Positions 20,411-30,063 of a stretch of DNA of 64,000 bases are shown in pieces. Both the position numbers and the translations under genes were made by a program. This DNA is from Bacillota bacterium (GTDB lineage: Bacteria > Bacillota > Desulfotomaculia > Desulfotomaculales > Pelotomaculaceae). The stretch lies in assembly GCA_029555205.1 (NCBI GenBank), contig JAKPTB010000151.1, positions 1 through 64,000 of the forward strand, given 5' to 3'. The notes under the pieces were generated by a model. The model had not been told where the DNA came from. It did not search any database and was given only the letters and a program-made list of their open reading frames with translations. The first letter of the stretch is position 1, and each line of letters starts with the position of its first letter.

Positions 20411-20613
20411 TAATTTTGTCATAATTAACACTGTTTTTACAGATAAATCTGCTTGTGCAATTATGTACTATTCTATCTTATTATTGCATCCAACGTCAAA
20501 TAACTTTTCCCTGCCGCCTGGTTTTGCAATTCTTTGGGCCCCTGGATTGTCCCGGCAAACTAGTTTTCGAAAAAGAAACCCTGCTTTAAGCAAGGTGATG
20601 CTTCCCAGCTTAT

Positions 20614-20934
20614 TTATATTGTAACTGCCGTGCCGCTGGCGGTTACCATCAGCATTCCTTCCCTGATAACCTCGTAGTCGAGATCCACTCCCACCACTGC
20701 GTTTGCCCCCAGTCTTCTGGCCTGGGAAGCCATCTCCTCGATAGCGATTTTCCTGGCCTGGGACAATTTTTCCTCGTAGGCGCCGGATCGTCCGCCTACG
20801 ATATCGGTTATACTCGCGAAAAGATCCCTCACAATATTAGCGCCCATAATAGCCTCTCCTGAAACAATGCCCAGGTATGCCTGGATCTTGCGGCCGTCAA
20901 CGGACGGCGTTGTTGTTAAGATAATTCTACACAC
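20614..20934 (-). CDS. YbjQ family (UPF0145) heavy-metal-binding-domain protein
   Basis: [63 protein letters not shown]. Confidence 0.93.
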   Translation of the reverse strand: MCRIILTTTPSVDGRKIQAYLGIVSGEAIMGANIVRDLFASITDIVGGRSGAYEEKLSQARKIAIEEMASQARRLGANAVVGVDLDYEVIREGMLMVTASGTAVTI

Positions 20935-21120
20935 CCCCCTGATCTGATTATATCTTTAAAACAGCACGGCGTAAATAATGATTGTGAAATTTCGATCATC
21001 CTGTTGTTCAATACCTGGTGAGGACAAAATTAAAGCTGCAGCTTTTTTTAAAAAACTTTTTTTTAAATATCTTATTTAAGATGATAAGTTTACAATAACA
21101 AGCTTTCGGGTGCACTTGCT

Positions 21121-22527
21121 TTAGAAGTAAAAATCCCTCTGTCCCCCGGCAATCTGCTCCAGGACCCTTTTGGTTTTTTCCCGGACTGCCGGGCTGCTGA
21201 TCATCTCCAGGTGCCTTGCGATGGCTTCTTCACCGCTCCGCCTGGTTTCAGGAGTTGCGTAATCCATTAAAAATTCCTTGAAAGTGAGAATAGCATTGGG
21301 CTGACATACATTCTGTATTTCTCCGCTTTTGGCCAGAGGCATAAAACGGTCCCCGGTCCTCCCGCTGCGGTAGCAGGCCGTACAAAAACTGGGGATATAA
21401 CCGGACTTGCAGATGCTGGTGATAACCTCGTTGATGCTGCGGCGGTCTTCAACATTAAACTGGGGTGATTCCTCACACTTGCCTTCCCCGTTCTTTTCCA
21501 GGCGATAGCCGCCGACACCGGTGCAGGAACCGGCGCTGAGCTGGGAGATTCCCACCTTAACCAGTTCGTCCCGGAAATCCGCCCTTTCCCGGGTGGAAAG
21601 GATGATTCCCGTGTAGGGGACAGCCAGCCGGAGAATAGCAACAATCTTTTTGAAAGATTCATCTGAAACAAGATGTGGAAAAGTTTCCAGGTTTACGCCC
21701 CGGGCCGGTCTCATTCGCGGCACTGATATGGTATGGGGCCCGACGCCAAAGACCTCCTCCAGGTGCAGAACATGCAGCAGCAAGGCCAGCACCTCAAATT
21801 TATAATCATAAAGTCCGAACAGAACACCCCCTCCCACATCGTCAATGCCTGCCTCCATAGCCCTGTCAAAGGCGCAGGTGTGCCAGTCGTAATCCTTCTT
21901 GGGGCCTGCCGGGTGCATTCTGGCATAAGTGGCCCGGTGATAAGTTTCTTGAAAAAGAATGTAGGTGCCAATTTTAGCCTCTTTCAGTTTCCGGTAATTT
22001 TCATGCGTGGTAGCAGCTATGTTGACATTAACACGCCTGATGCTGCCGTTTTTTTCCTTGACCGAGTAAATGGTTTCAATAGCTTCCAGAATATAATCTA
22101 TGGGGCAATTTACCGGATCCTCTCCGCATTCCAGGGCCAGGCGCTTGTGGCCCATGTCTTCCAGGGCGGTTACCTCATTTCTGATCTCTTCCATGGTCAA
22201 CTTACGCCGTTCGAATTTATTATCCCGCCTGTAGCCGCAATAGATGCAATTATTGATGCAGTAGTCACTGATGTACAAAGGAGCGAAAAAAACAAGCCTC
22301 TTGCCATAGATGCTCTCCTTAATCCTGCTGGCCTGATGGTATATTTTTTCAAGTATTTCCCTGTCTTCGGCATGCAGCAGCACCGCCGTTTCTTCCGGCG
22401 TCAGACCTTCACACTGCCCCGCCTTGTCGACAATCCGCCTGGTTTCCTCCAGATTCGCAGTGCGGGCTTTCTCCAGCAGTCCGTTAATATACCTATCATC
22501 AATGAAGTCAGCTCTGTGCTGGTTCAA
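21121..22527 (-). CDS. hydG: [FeFe] hydrogenase H-cluster radical SAM maturase HydG
   Basis: ThiH-like radical SAM CINNCIYCGYRR; VGPHTISVPRMRPARG; C-terminal CTACYRSGRTGDRFM. Confidence 0.96.
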   Translation of the reverse strand: MNQHRADFIDDRYINGLLEKARTANLEETRRIVDKAGQCEGLTPEETAVLLHAEDREILEKIYHQASRIKESIYGKRLVFFAPLYISDYCINNCIYCGYRRDNKFERRKLTMEEIRNEVTALEDMGHKRLALECGEDPVNCPIDYILEAIETIYSVKEKNGSIRRVNVNIAATTHENYRKLKEAKIGTYILFQETYHRATYARMHPAGPKKDYDWHTCAFDRAMEAGIDDVGGGVLFGLYDYKFEVLALLLHVLHLEEVFGVGPHTISVPRMRPARGVNLETFPHLVSDESFKKIVAILRLAVPYTGIILSTRERADFRDELVKVGISQLSAGSCTGVGGYRLEKNGEGKCEESPQFNVEDRRSINEVITSICKSGYIPSFCTACYRSGRTGDRFMPLAKSGEIQNVCQPNAILTFKEFLMDYATPETRRSGEEAIARHLEMISSPAVREKTKRVLEQIAGGQRDFYF

Positions 22528-22633
22528 GAAAAAACCCTCCTCAATCTTTGTTCTTAAAAAAATTTAACTTTCATCTAATCTGGTCCCGGCGATTTAATAA
22601 AACCCATTAATTAACTAATAATTGAACCCGCCG

Positions 22634-23686
22634 TCAAAGCCTCCCGTACCCGTGGCCGAAGTCCCGGGCTACCCTTCGCCCGGCACTTTCTACCGTCCGG
22701 ACCGCCTTGGCATAGCTTTCTTCCGGCATTTCCCCAAGCCCGGCCTTACCGGGGTAGATGCGGTAGTTCCCGCGGTAAGGCAGCGGTGTCATGTTCGGCA
22801 TAATCACGTTTGCTCCGCTTTTTAGCGCCCTGGCCCTGCCCCGGGAATCCAGCGTGGCCGTAGCCGTGGTAGCCGGCAGGTGGGACCTGGGCAGGACTAG
22901 GCGGACCAGAGCCAGTGTCTTTAAGACCTGTTCCAAAGCACCGGGGGGGAATTTTTCCAGGGGCGTCCCGTCAGCCGGGATAAAGGGACCAATCCCGGCC
23001 ATTTCCACATCCAACATGCGCAGCAACAGGATATCCCCGGCCAGGGTCTCCAGGGACTGGCCCGGCAGACCGACCATATTCCCCGAACCCACCTGGTAAC
23101 CCAGTTCTTGCAGCCAGGCTATTCTTTTCAGCCTTTCCTCCAGGGTGGTCCCGGGACGCAGGGCTCCAAACAGACGGGGGTCGCTGGTTTCGTATTTTAA
23201 GAGGTAGCGGTCAGCCCCGGCTTCCTTGAGCAGCGCGTACTCCGTCCAGGTGCGGTCGCCGATGGAAAGCGTAATGGCAACATCCAATTCTCCCTTCAAC
23301 CTGCTGATCAGATCTGCCAGATCTTCGGCAGTATAGAATCCGTCCTCTCCCGACTGGAGGACAATGGTGCGGCAGCCCAGGTCTGCAGCCCGGCGGGCGC
23401 TTTCCATTATCTCCGCCGGACTCATCCGGTACCTGACCAGCCGGCGGTTGTTTTTCCTCAGTCCGCAATACAGGCAGTTTCCGGCGCAGTAATTGGAAAA
23501 CTCAATGAGCCCCCTTAAATGGACCTCTTCACCGACAAACCGGGAGCGCACCTCATCCGCCAGCTCAAAAAGTCTGGCGCTTTCCTGCTCATCCGCCCCC
23601 AGCAGTAACCGTAAATCTTCCCGGGACAGCTCTCTTCCGTCAGCGGCCCGTTCCAGCGCATCCGAAAAGGCCTTGCGCACACTCAT
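22634..23686 (-). CDS. hydE: [FeFe] hydrogenase H-cluster radical SAM maturase HydE
   Basis: CAGNCLYCGLRKNN cluster motif; TVESAGRRVARDFGHGYG; operon with hydF and hydG. Confidence 0.95.
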   Translation of the reverse strand: MSVRKAFSDALERAADGRELSREDLRLLLGADEQESARLFELADEVRSRFVGEEVHLRGLIEFSNYCAGNCLYCGLRKNNRRLVRYRMSPAEIMESARRAADLGCRTIVLQSGEDGFYTAEDLADLISRLKGELDVAITLSIGDRTWTEYALLKEAGADRYLLKYETSDPRLFGALRPGTTLEERLKRIAWLQELGYQVGSGNMVGLPGQSLETLAGDILLLRMLDVEMAGIGPFIPADGTPLEKFPPGALEQVLKTLALVRLVLPRSHLPATTATATLDSRGRARALKSGANVIMPNMTPLPYRGNYRIYPGKAGLGEMPEESYAKAVRTVESAGRRVARDFGHGYGRL

Positions 23687-24965
23687 TCACTCCCGCTTTG
23701 CTTTGTTCAAGGAGGCGCAGGGCACCCGGGAAGGGTGAAAGGGCCCGCCTCAAAATACCGTGCAGGCTGGCTATGAGCACCCCGTAGTTAACCACCGGCA
23801 CTCCGGCGCCGGCTGCCTGCATGAGCCGGTGCAGCATTTCTTTGCGGTTGATCATACAGGCTCCGCAATGAACAATCAGTTTGTACTGCCCCAGCTCCGA
23901 GGGCATCTCAATGCCGCTGGACCAATCGAAGTGCAGTTCTCCCCCCGCCTTCCGGCGCAGCCAGCGGGGTATTTTAACAGTGCCGATGTCATCCTCCACC
24001 CGGTGGTGGGTGCAGGCCTCGGCGATTAAAACCCTGTCTCCGGGATTTAAGGAATCCACGGCCAGGGCCCCGGCCACCAGCGCCTCCAGATCTCCCTTAT
24101 AGCGGGCGAAAAGGATGGAAAAGGAGGTCAGCATGATATCTCCGGGGGTATCGGCGTCCACCTTGGAAAAAGCCTGGGAGTCGGTAACCACCAGCTTCGG
24201 CTTCCGGACCAGGCCGGCAAGGGCTGCCTTCAATTCACTTTCTTTGACCACCAGGGCCATAGCGTTATTGTCCAAAATGTCCCGGATCGTCTGGACCTGG
24301 GGCAAAATAAGCCTCCCCTTAGGGGCCGCCTTATCGATGGGAACAACCAGGACCACGGTATCGCCCGGGTTAATCAAATCGCCGAGAATGGTCGGCAAAG
24401 CCCAGTCCTTGGGGGCCAGCCGGATCATTTCTTGAACCAGTTGTTCGATGCCCTGCCGGGAAACGGCGCTTGCCGGAACAACCCTGATCCCAAGTAACCT
24501 CTCAAATTCTGCAGCTTGAGCCTCCGGATACAGATCGATTTTGTTCAGTACCCCCAGCACGGGTACGCCCTGCTCCCCGGCTTTCCTGATCAGCTCCAGT
24601 TCATAGTCTATTTCCACCGGGGCCTGGCCGGCATCGATCACCAGGATCATAAAATCCGCCTTAGCGAGCACAGCTGTGGTTTTTTTAATCCTGAGGCCGC
24701 CCAATTCCCCAACATCATCGATCCCGGCCGTGTCTATGAGCACTACCGGCCCCAGCGGCAGGATCTCCATTGTCTTATAGACCGGATCAGTGGTGGTGCC
24801 CGGTACGCTGGAAACAATGGCAACTTCCTGGTTGGCCAGAGCGTTAATCAGGCTTGACTTGCCGGCATTGCGCCTGCCGAAAATGGCAATGTGAAGTCTG
24901 CTTCCCCTGGGTGTCTCATTTAAGCTTCCCACAGTCAAAGCAACATCCGCCCCCTTCCTTAGCAA
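23640..24965 (-). CDS. hydF: [FeFe] hydrogenase H-cluster maturation GTPase HydF
   Basis: GRRNAGKSSLINALANQEVAIVSSVPGTTTDPVYK, LIDTAGIDD, C-terminal HCGACMINRKEM and CTHHR ligands. Confidence 0.96.
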   Translation of the reverse strand: MLRKGADVALTVGSLNETPRGSRLHIAIFGRRNAGKSSLINALANQEVAIVSSVPGTTTDPVYKTMEILPLGPVVLIDTAGIDDVGELGGLRIKKTTAVLAKADFMILVIDAGQAPVEIDYELELIRKAGEQGVPVLGVLNKIDLYPEAQAAEFERLLGIRVVPASAVSRQGIEQLVQEMIRLAPKDWALPTILGDLINPGDTVVLVVPIDKAAPKGRLILPQVQTIRDILDNNAMALVVKESELKAALAGLVRKPKLVVTDSQAFSKVDADTPGDIMLTSFSILFARYKGDLEALVAGALAVDSLNPGDRVLIAEACTHHRVEDDIGTVKIPRWLRRKAGGELHFDWSSGIEMPSELGQYKLIVHCGACMINRKEMLHRLMQAAGAGVPVVNYGVLIASLHGILRRALSPFPGALRLLEQSKAGVNECAQGLFGCAGTGR

Positions 24966-25118
24966 AAAAATTATCTATTTAAAAAAAATGGAGCATCACC
25001 CCAAAGGTCCCTTTCCTTGCGGTATTCAATTAAGTCAGCCTCTTGTCTAAAAACTTACAGAGCCTTTGAGTATAGAAACCTCGTAAAGCTCTATCTTAGC
25101 ATCATTCTTGTTAAAACC

Positions 25119-25424
25119 TTACAGATCCTTTGAGAGCAACGCCGTTTTAACTTTAACACCCGCAATTCCGCCCAGTTTTCCACTTAAGGCTCCGATTTCA
25201 TCGGTGGAACCGTCGATAATCAAGGAGATTACCGATAAATCACGCTCCCTGTAAGGAATACCCATGCGTCCTACGATAATTTCGCTGTATTCACTGAGAA
25301 CGCTGTTGATTTTCCTGGAGGAGTTCTCCCTGTTTTCCACGATCACTCCAATAATCCCAATGCGCCGCGCCAAATCTTCACCTCCCCCACAACTCTCTCC
25401 ATAAAGAAAGCCCCTTTTCCGCAA
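25119..25424 (-). CDS. TM1266-family iron-only hydrogenase system putative regulator
   Basis: ARRIGIIGVIVENRENSSRKINSVLSEYSEIIVGRMGIPYRERDLSVISLIIDGSTDEIGALSGKLGGIAGVKVKTA; first gene of the hyd operon; start may be the internal TTG preceding ARRIG. Confidence 0.9.
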   Translation of the reverse strand: MRKRGFLYGESCGGGEDLARRIGIIGVIVENRENSSRKINSVLSEYSEIIVGRMGIPYRERDLSVISLIIDGSTDEIGALSGKLGGIAGVKVKTALLSKDL

Positions 25425-25440
25425 TGCGAAAAAAGGGCCT
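25401..25440 (-). terminator. Intrinsic terminator (attenuator) in the hyd operon leader
   Basis: GGCCCTTTTTTCGC-ATT-GCGGAAAAGGGGC followed by TTTCTTT on the minus strand, immediately 5' of the TM1266-like gene. Confidence 0.7.
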
Positions 25441-25557
25441 GGTTAGCCGTCTGTTCTCCTTGAGGTCAGGAACTTCCCTTTTTCGCAGAGCTTAATTAAG
25501 ACCCTCCGGGACAGGACCCGCCCATACCCGTCAGGCTGACTTTTCTGTTTTGATTTT

Positions 25558-25591
25558 ATTATATACTTTTAATTTGTGTTTTCAATCACAA
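25558..25591 (-). promoter_or_regulatory. Putative sigmaA promoter of the hyd operon overlapped by a Rex-operator-like palindrome (25574..25591)
   Basis: Minus strand TTGAAA-N16-TATAAT; TTGTGTTTTCAATCACAA fits the TTGTG-N8-CACAA Rex operator pattern. Confidence 0.65.
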
Positions 25592-25619
25592 TAACATGAA
25601 AATTTAAAAACCCAATAAT

Positions 25620-27404
25620 TTACACTGCCAGTGCCGCCCGGAATGCCGCCCGGGAGGCCTCCACCGTCCGCTCAATCTGCTCCCGGCTGTGGGCCAGGGA
25701 CAGAAAAGCAGCTTCAAACTGGGAAGGAGCAAGGTAGACGCCCTGTTCCAGCATGGACTTAAAGAACGCCGCGTAGCGTGCAGTGTTCGATGAGCAGGCG
25801 CTGCCGTAATCATAAACCTTCTGGTCAGTAAAGAAGCAGCAGAGCATTGAACCCACCCGGTTGAAACTTACCTCAATCCCTGCCTCCCGGGCAGATTCCT
25901 GCAATCCCCGCGCCAGTTCAGAAGAGTTTTGCTCCAGTGTCTCGTAAACACCCGGCTGCTGCAAAACTTCCAGGGTAGCAATCCCGGCGGTCACGGCCAG
26001 GGGGTTGCCGGACAGCGTCCCGGCCTGGTAAACCGGACCGGCCGGCGCAACATGTTCCATGATTTCGCGCCTTCCACCGTAAGCGCCCACCGGAAGCCCC
26101 CCGCCGATAATTTTCCCGAGGCAGGTCAAATCAGGGGTGATCCCGTACTTTTCCTGGGCGCCGCCGTAGGCCACGCGAAAGCCCGTCATAACCTCGTCAA
26201 AGATCAAAAGACTCCCGTAAGCGCTGGTTAGCTCCCGCAGGCCTTCCAGGAAGCCCGGCTCAGGCGGGACAACCCCCATATTCCCGGCCACGGGCTCCAC
26301 AATTACCGCGGCAATGTCCGAACCTTCCAGCCGGAAAATCTCCTTAAGCTGTTCCAGGTTGTTATAGGCGGCAGTGATAGTATAGGCGGCTGAGCCCGGC
26401 GGGACACCGGGGCTGGTGGGCACTCCCAGGGTCAGCGCGCCCGAGCCGGCCTTAATCAGGAGGAAGTCCGCATGCCCGTGGTAGCAGCCTTCAAATTTGA
26501 CAATTTTGTTTCTGCCCGTATAGCCCCTGGCCAGGCGAAGGGCGCTCATGGTAGCCTCCGTACCCGAATTTACCAGGCGCACCTGTTCCAGCGAGGGAAG
26601 CGCCGCCACAAGCATGGCTGCCAGAGTATTCTCCATTTCAGTGGGAGCACCGAAACTGGTGCCTGTCTCCCGCAGGCACCGCTCCAGCGCCCCAATTACC
26701 CGGGGGTGCCGGTGGCCGAGGATTAACGGGCCCCAGGAGCCGACGTAATCAATGTACTCATTTCCGTCCACGTCGTAAATATTCGAACCTTCCCCCCGGC
26801 TAATAAAGACCGGGTTTAAGCCCACCGATTTAAAAGCGCGCACTGGACTGTTCACACCGCCAGGAATATACTTTGCGGCCTCCTTGAAAAGCGTTACGGA
26901 CCTGGAGTATTTTTTCTGCATTACGACAAACTCCTTTTCCTCAAAGTAGCGCATACTGCTCTTTTTCAGCTCGGCGGTGCTGAAAAGCAGCCGGTATTGT
27001 TTTAGTCTGGTGGCCCGGGCGATCCTTTGAGCCGCCTGAACACACTCTTCCCTGGTCTGACCGTGTACCATGGTGTAAAAATTATAGGGCCAGATTGGAC
27101 GGCGAGGTCGCTGATAACAGTGAGTTACTTCCTCAAAACTGGCCATGACAGGCCCAACCTCCTGGATCCTGTGATCCGGTACATTCCAGACCACCATAGC
27201 GTTGGCCACATAGCCCAGGTCCTGGTGACGGACCACAGCTCCGAAACGCCTGATCCTTCCATCTTCAACAAATTGCTTAATCCGCCCGATGAGTTTCTCC
27301 TCGCTCATTCCCAGTTTAGCCGCTATTGCTTCGAAGGGACGGCTCACCAGGGGCAGGCCCTTTTGCAGTTCCCGGATGATTTGTTTATCCTGTTCGGTCA
27401 GTAT
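25620..27404 (-). CDS. hemL: Fusion of siroheme decarboxylase subunit AhbB (N-terminal Lrp/AsnC-like) with glutamate-1-semialdehyde 2,1-aminomutase HemL
   Basis: N-terminus [45 protein letters not shown]...[14 protein letters not shown] (AhbB-like), then [34 protein letters not shown]...[12 protein letters not shown] (HemL). Open frame throughout; track ORF starts at GTG 27347; HemL ATG at 26921. Confidence 0.85.
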   Translation of the reverse strand: MLTEQDKQIIRELQKGLPLVSRPFEAIAAKLGMSEEKLIGRIKQFVEDGRIRRFGAVVRHQDLGYVANAMVVWNVPDHRIQEVGPVMASFEEVTHCYQRPRRPIWPYNFYTMVHGQTREECVQAAQRIARATRLKQYRLLFSTAELKKSSMRYFEEKEFVVMQKKYSRSVTLFKEAAKYIPGGVNSPVRAFKSVGLNPVFISRGEGSNIYDVDGNEYIDYVGSWGPLILGHRHPRVIGALERCLRETGTSFGAPTEMENTLAAMLVAALPSLEQVRLVNSGTEATMSALRLARGYTGRNKIVKFEGCYHGHADFLLIKAGSGALTLGVPTSPGVPPGSAAYTITAAYNNLEQLKEIFRLEGSDIAAVIVEPVAGNMGVVPPEPGFLEGLRELTSAYGSLLIFDEVMTGFRVAYGGAQEKYGITPDLTCLGKIIGGGLPVGAYGGRREIMEHVAPAGPVYQAGTLSGNPLAVTAGIATLEVLQQPGVYETLEQNSSELARGLQESAREAGIEVSFNRVGSMLCCFFTDQKVYDYGSACSSNTARYAAFFKSMLEQGVYLAPSQFEAAFLSLAHSREQIERTVEASRAAFRAALAV

Positions 27405-27415
27405 GAGATTTCACC

Positions 27416-27871
27416 TCAGTCAAGATCAAAGTTTACCCTGATCTTAAAAATATTTTCCGAGGGCAGTGTCAAGATCTCCTGGATACCTGTAAGCTCCCTG
27501 ATTTCATCCAGAATCTCCCCGAGTCTGGCCACGGATGGCGTAAGAACTGTAAACCACATGTTGAAGAAGCCCTCCCTCAAATAGTTGTGGGTTACTTCGT
27601 CAAAAGAGTTAACCACCCCGGCCACCTCGCTGATCCGCTCTTTGGTAACATTCATGGCGCACAGGGCGCCGCTGTACCCCAGTTTCCTGGAGTCAAAAAC
27701 CCCTCCCAGGCGGCGGATGACCCCGCTCTCCATAAGTGACTGCAACCTGGCCATAACCTCTTCTTCCGTGATCCCAAGGGCGTTTCCCAGCTCCCGGTAA
27801 GGCTCCGGAACCAGGGGAAAGTCTCTTTGAATGATGCTCAGAAGTTTTTTTTCCACGGCATCGAACTGCAT
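27416..27871 (-). CDS. ahbA: Siroheme decarboxylase subunit AhbA (Lrp/AsnC-like)
   Basis: MQFDAVEKKLLSIIQRDFPLVPEPYRELGNALGITEEEVMARLQSLMESGVIRRLGGVFDSRKLGYSGALCAMNV; heme operon context. Confidence 0.88.
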   Translation of the reverse strand: MQFDAVEKKLLSIIQRDFPLVPEPYRELGNALGITEEEVMARLQSLMESGVIRRLGGVFDSRKLGYSGALCAMNVTKERISEVAGVVNSFDEVTHNYLREGFFNMWFTVLTPSVARLGEILDEIRELTGIQEILTLPSENIFKIRVNFDLD

Positions 27872-27873
27872 GA

Positions 27874-28884
27874 CTATGATTCCTTTCTCCCCTTGTACAG
27901 GCACCATGGCTCCTCACCCATGTAGTCGCCCTGGTAAAAATAAGCACGGGCCCGGCAGCCGCCGCATATTTTTTTATAACGGCAGGAACCGCAACCCCCT
28001 TTGTACTTCTCAGTACGCAAAACCTTGAATATTTCTGCTTCCCGCCAGATTTCGCCAAAGGACTTTTCCCTCACGTTGCCGGCGGGTATATTCAAGTAGG
28101 CACAGGGCTGGACGATACCCAGGGGACTGATGATACAGTAGGACAGACCGGCCAGGCAACCTTTATTGAAGCGTGTTTTCAGCCCCATTTCCGAGGCAAT
28201 ACGCATAAACTGGGGGGCACAGGTGGGCTTCAGCTCTATTTTAACTTCGCTCTGTTTTTTCAAGATCCGGCGGAGTAATTCCTCGTACTGTTCGGCCCTC
28301 AGTGTCTCTTTTTCGATGTTGACAGCCCGGCCGGTGGGAACCAGGAAAAAAATATGGTGTCCTATGGCTCCCTCCTGAACTGCGAAGTCGGTCAAGTCCT
28401 CAACCTCCGCCATGTTCCAATCCATCACGGTGGTGTGAATCTGAAAGGGCAGGCCTATCTCCCGGCAGGCGCGCATACCGTCCACCGCCTTCTGCCAGGC
28501 CCCGTACACACCCCTGAACATGTCATGAATCATGGGATCGACACTGTCCAGGCTGATACCCATGGCGGCAGCCCCAGCATCCTTCAGCCGTCCGGCCACT
28601 TCAGCGGTAAGCAGGGTGCCGTTGGTACCGAAAACCGGCCGCAGCCCCTTTTCCCGGGCATGGTTTACCAGGGTATAAATATCCTTGCGCATCAGGGGCT
28701 CACCCCCGCTGAAGATCATGATCTTAAACCCGGCTTCAGCGATTTGATCAATCAGTTTCAGGCCCTCTTCCGTGCTCAGCTCCTGTTCGGCCTTGACTCC
28801 GGCGTCCCGGTAACAGTGCTTGCACAACATGTTGCAGGCATTGGTTGTATTCCACGATATGATCATCCCTGTACCCTCCAGCAA
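27874..28884 (-). CDS. ahbD: Radical SAM/SPASM heme b synthase AhbD (NirJ2-like)
   Basis: ISWNTTNACNMLCKHCYRDAG; SPASM-like C-terminus CGSCRYKKICGGCRARAYFYQGDYMGEEPWCLY. Confidence 0.85.
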   Translation of the reverse strand: MLEGTGMIISWNTTNACNMLCKHCYRDAGVKAEQELSTEEGLKLIDQIAEAGFKIMIFSGGEPLMRKDIYTLVNHAREKGLRPVFGTNGTLLTAEVAGRLKDAGAAAMGISLDSVDPMIHDMFRGVYGAWQKAVDGMRACREIGLPFQIHTTVMDWNMAEVEDLTDFAVQEGAIGHHIFFLVPTGRAVNIEKETLRAEQYEELLRRILKKQSEVKIELKPTCAPQFMRIASEMGLKTRFNKGCLAGLSYCIISPLGIVQPCAYLNIPAGNVREKSFGEIWREAEIFKVLRTEKYKGGCGSCRYKKICGGCRARAYFYQGDYMGEEPWCLYKGRKES

Positions 28885-28970
28885 TACATCATTATGCTGT
28901 CAAATTTTTTGCCGATATATATTTAAACCCAGACCCGAAGTGAAAGCCCCCGGTCCTCAAATCCCGTGCT

Positions 28971-29951
28971 TTACTCCCTCAGCCATTTTGCAACGTCCAG
29001 GGCAAAGTAAGTAATCACGATATCCGCCCCCGCCCGCTTGATGCCGGTCAGGGTTTCCATTACAATCCTGCGCTCATCCACCCAGCCCTTTTGCGCTGCG
29101 GCCTTGATCATGCTGTACTCGCCGCTGACATTGTAAGCCGCCACGGGATAACCGAATTCGTCCTTGACCCGCCGGATCACGTCCATGTAGGCCAGGGCCG
29201 GTTTTACCATAACGATGTCCGCGCCCTCCTCGATATCCAGCCAGACTTCCCGCAGAGCTTCGTCAGAATTGGCAGGATCCATCTGGTAGGCCTTCCGGTC
29301 GCCAAACTGCGGTGCGGAACCGGCGGCATCCCGGAAGGGCCCGTAGAAGGCCGAGGCGTATTTGGCCGAATAGGCCATGACCGGCACGCTTTCGAATCCT
29401 TCTTCGTCCAGGGCCCGGCGGATGGCGCCCACCCGCCCGTCCATCATATCCGAAGGGGCAACCATATCCGCTCCCGCTGCAGCATGGGAAACAGCCGTCC
29501 TGGCCAGAAGGTCCAGAGTGGGGTCGTTTAACACCCGGCCGTCCCGGATCAGTCCGCAGTGGCCGTGGCTCGTATATTCGCACAAACAGATATCGGTAAT
29601 AACCAGAAATTCCGGAAAGGCTTCCTTTATTGCCCGCACCGCCTGTTGAATGATACCGTCCTCCGCATAGGCTTCGGAACCCACCTCATCCTTTGCAGCC
29701 GGTATACCGAAGAGCAGAATCCCGGGGATTTTCAAGCGGGCTGCTTCCTCCAGGTGTCTTAAAAGCATATCGATTGAATAGTTATAAACCCCCGGCATGG
29801 ATTCCACAGGCCGGGCGACACCCTTTCCGTGAGTCACAAAAACAGGATACACTAAATCATCCACAGAAAGCACTGTTTCCCGGACCATCCGCCGGATGTT
29901 TTCGTTGCTCCTGAGACGCCTGGGGCGCTGGGCAGGAAAAGTCATGACCAA
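28971..29951 (-). CDS. hemB: Porphobilinogen synthase
   Basis: [76 protein letters not shown]. Confidence 0.97.
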   Translation of the reverse strand: MVMTFPAQRPRRLRSNENIRRMVRETVLSVDDLVYPVFVTHGKGVARPVESMPGVYNYSIDMLLRHLEEAARLKIPGILLFGIPAAKDEVGSEAYAEDGIIQQAVRAIKEAFPEFLVITDICLCEYTSHGHCGLIRDGRVLNDPTLDLLARTAVSHAAAGADMVAPSDMMDGRVGAIRRALDEEGFESVPVMAYSAKYASAFYGPFRDAAGSAPQFGDRKAYQMDPANSDEALREVWLDIEEGADIVMVKPALAYMDVIRRVKDEFGYPVAAYNVSGEYSMIKAAAQKGWVDERRIVMETLTGIKRAGADIVITYFALDVAKWLRE

Positions 29952-30063
29952 ACTCCTCCCTTATTAAAAGTAATTATCTATTTGGGTTTGTCAGGACTCA
30001 CTGGTATACTAAGTACCTGCCTCCTGATTATCCTAAATTTATATGCGTTTAAAATTGTTTCAT

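Noticed and set aside
20325-21000. Further Rex sites near rex (TTTCACAA) and upstream of ybjQ (TTGTGAAATTTCGATC)
   Set aside because: Only one arm of the palindrome is present in each case; too weak to call.
21733-22557. 274-aa plus-strand ORF opposite hydG
   Set aside because: Shadow ORF over the conserved hydG frame.
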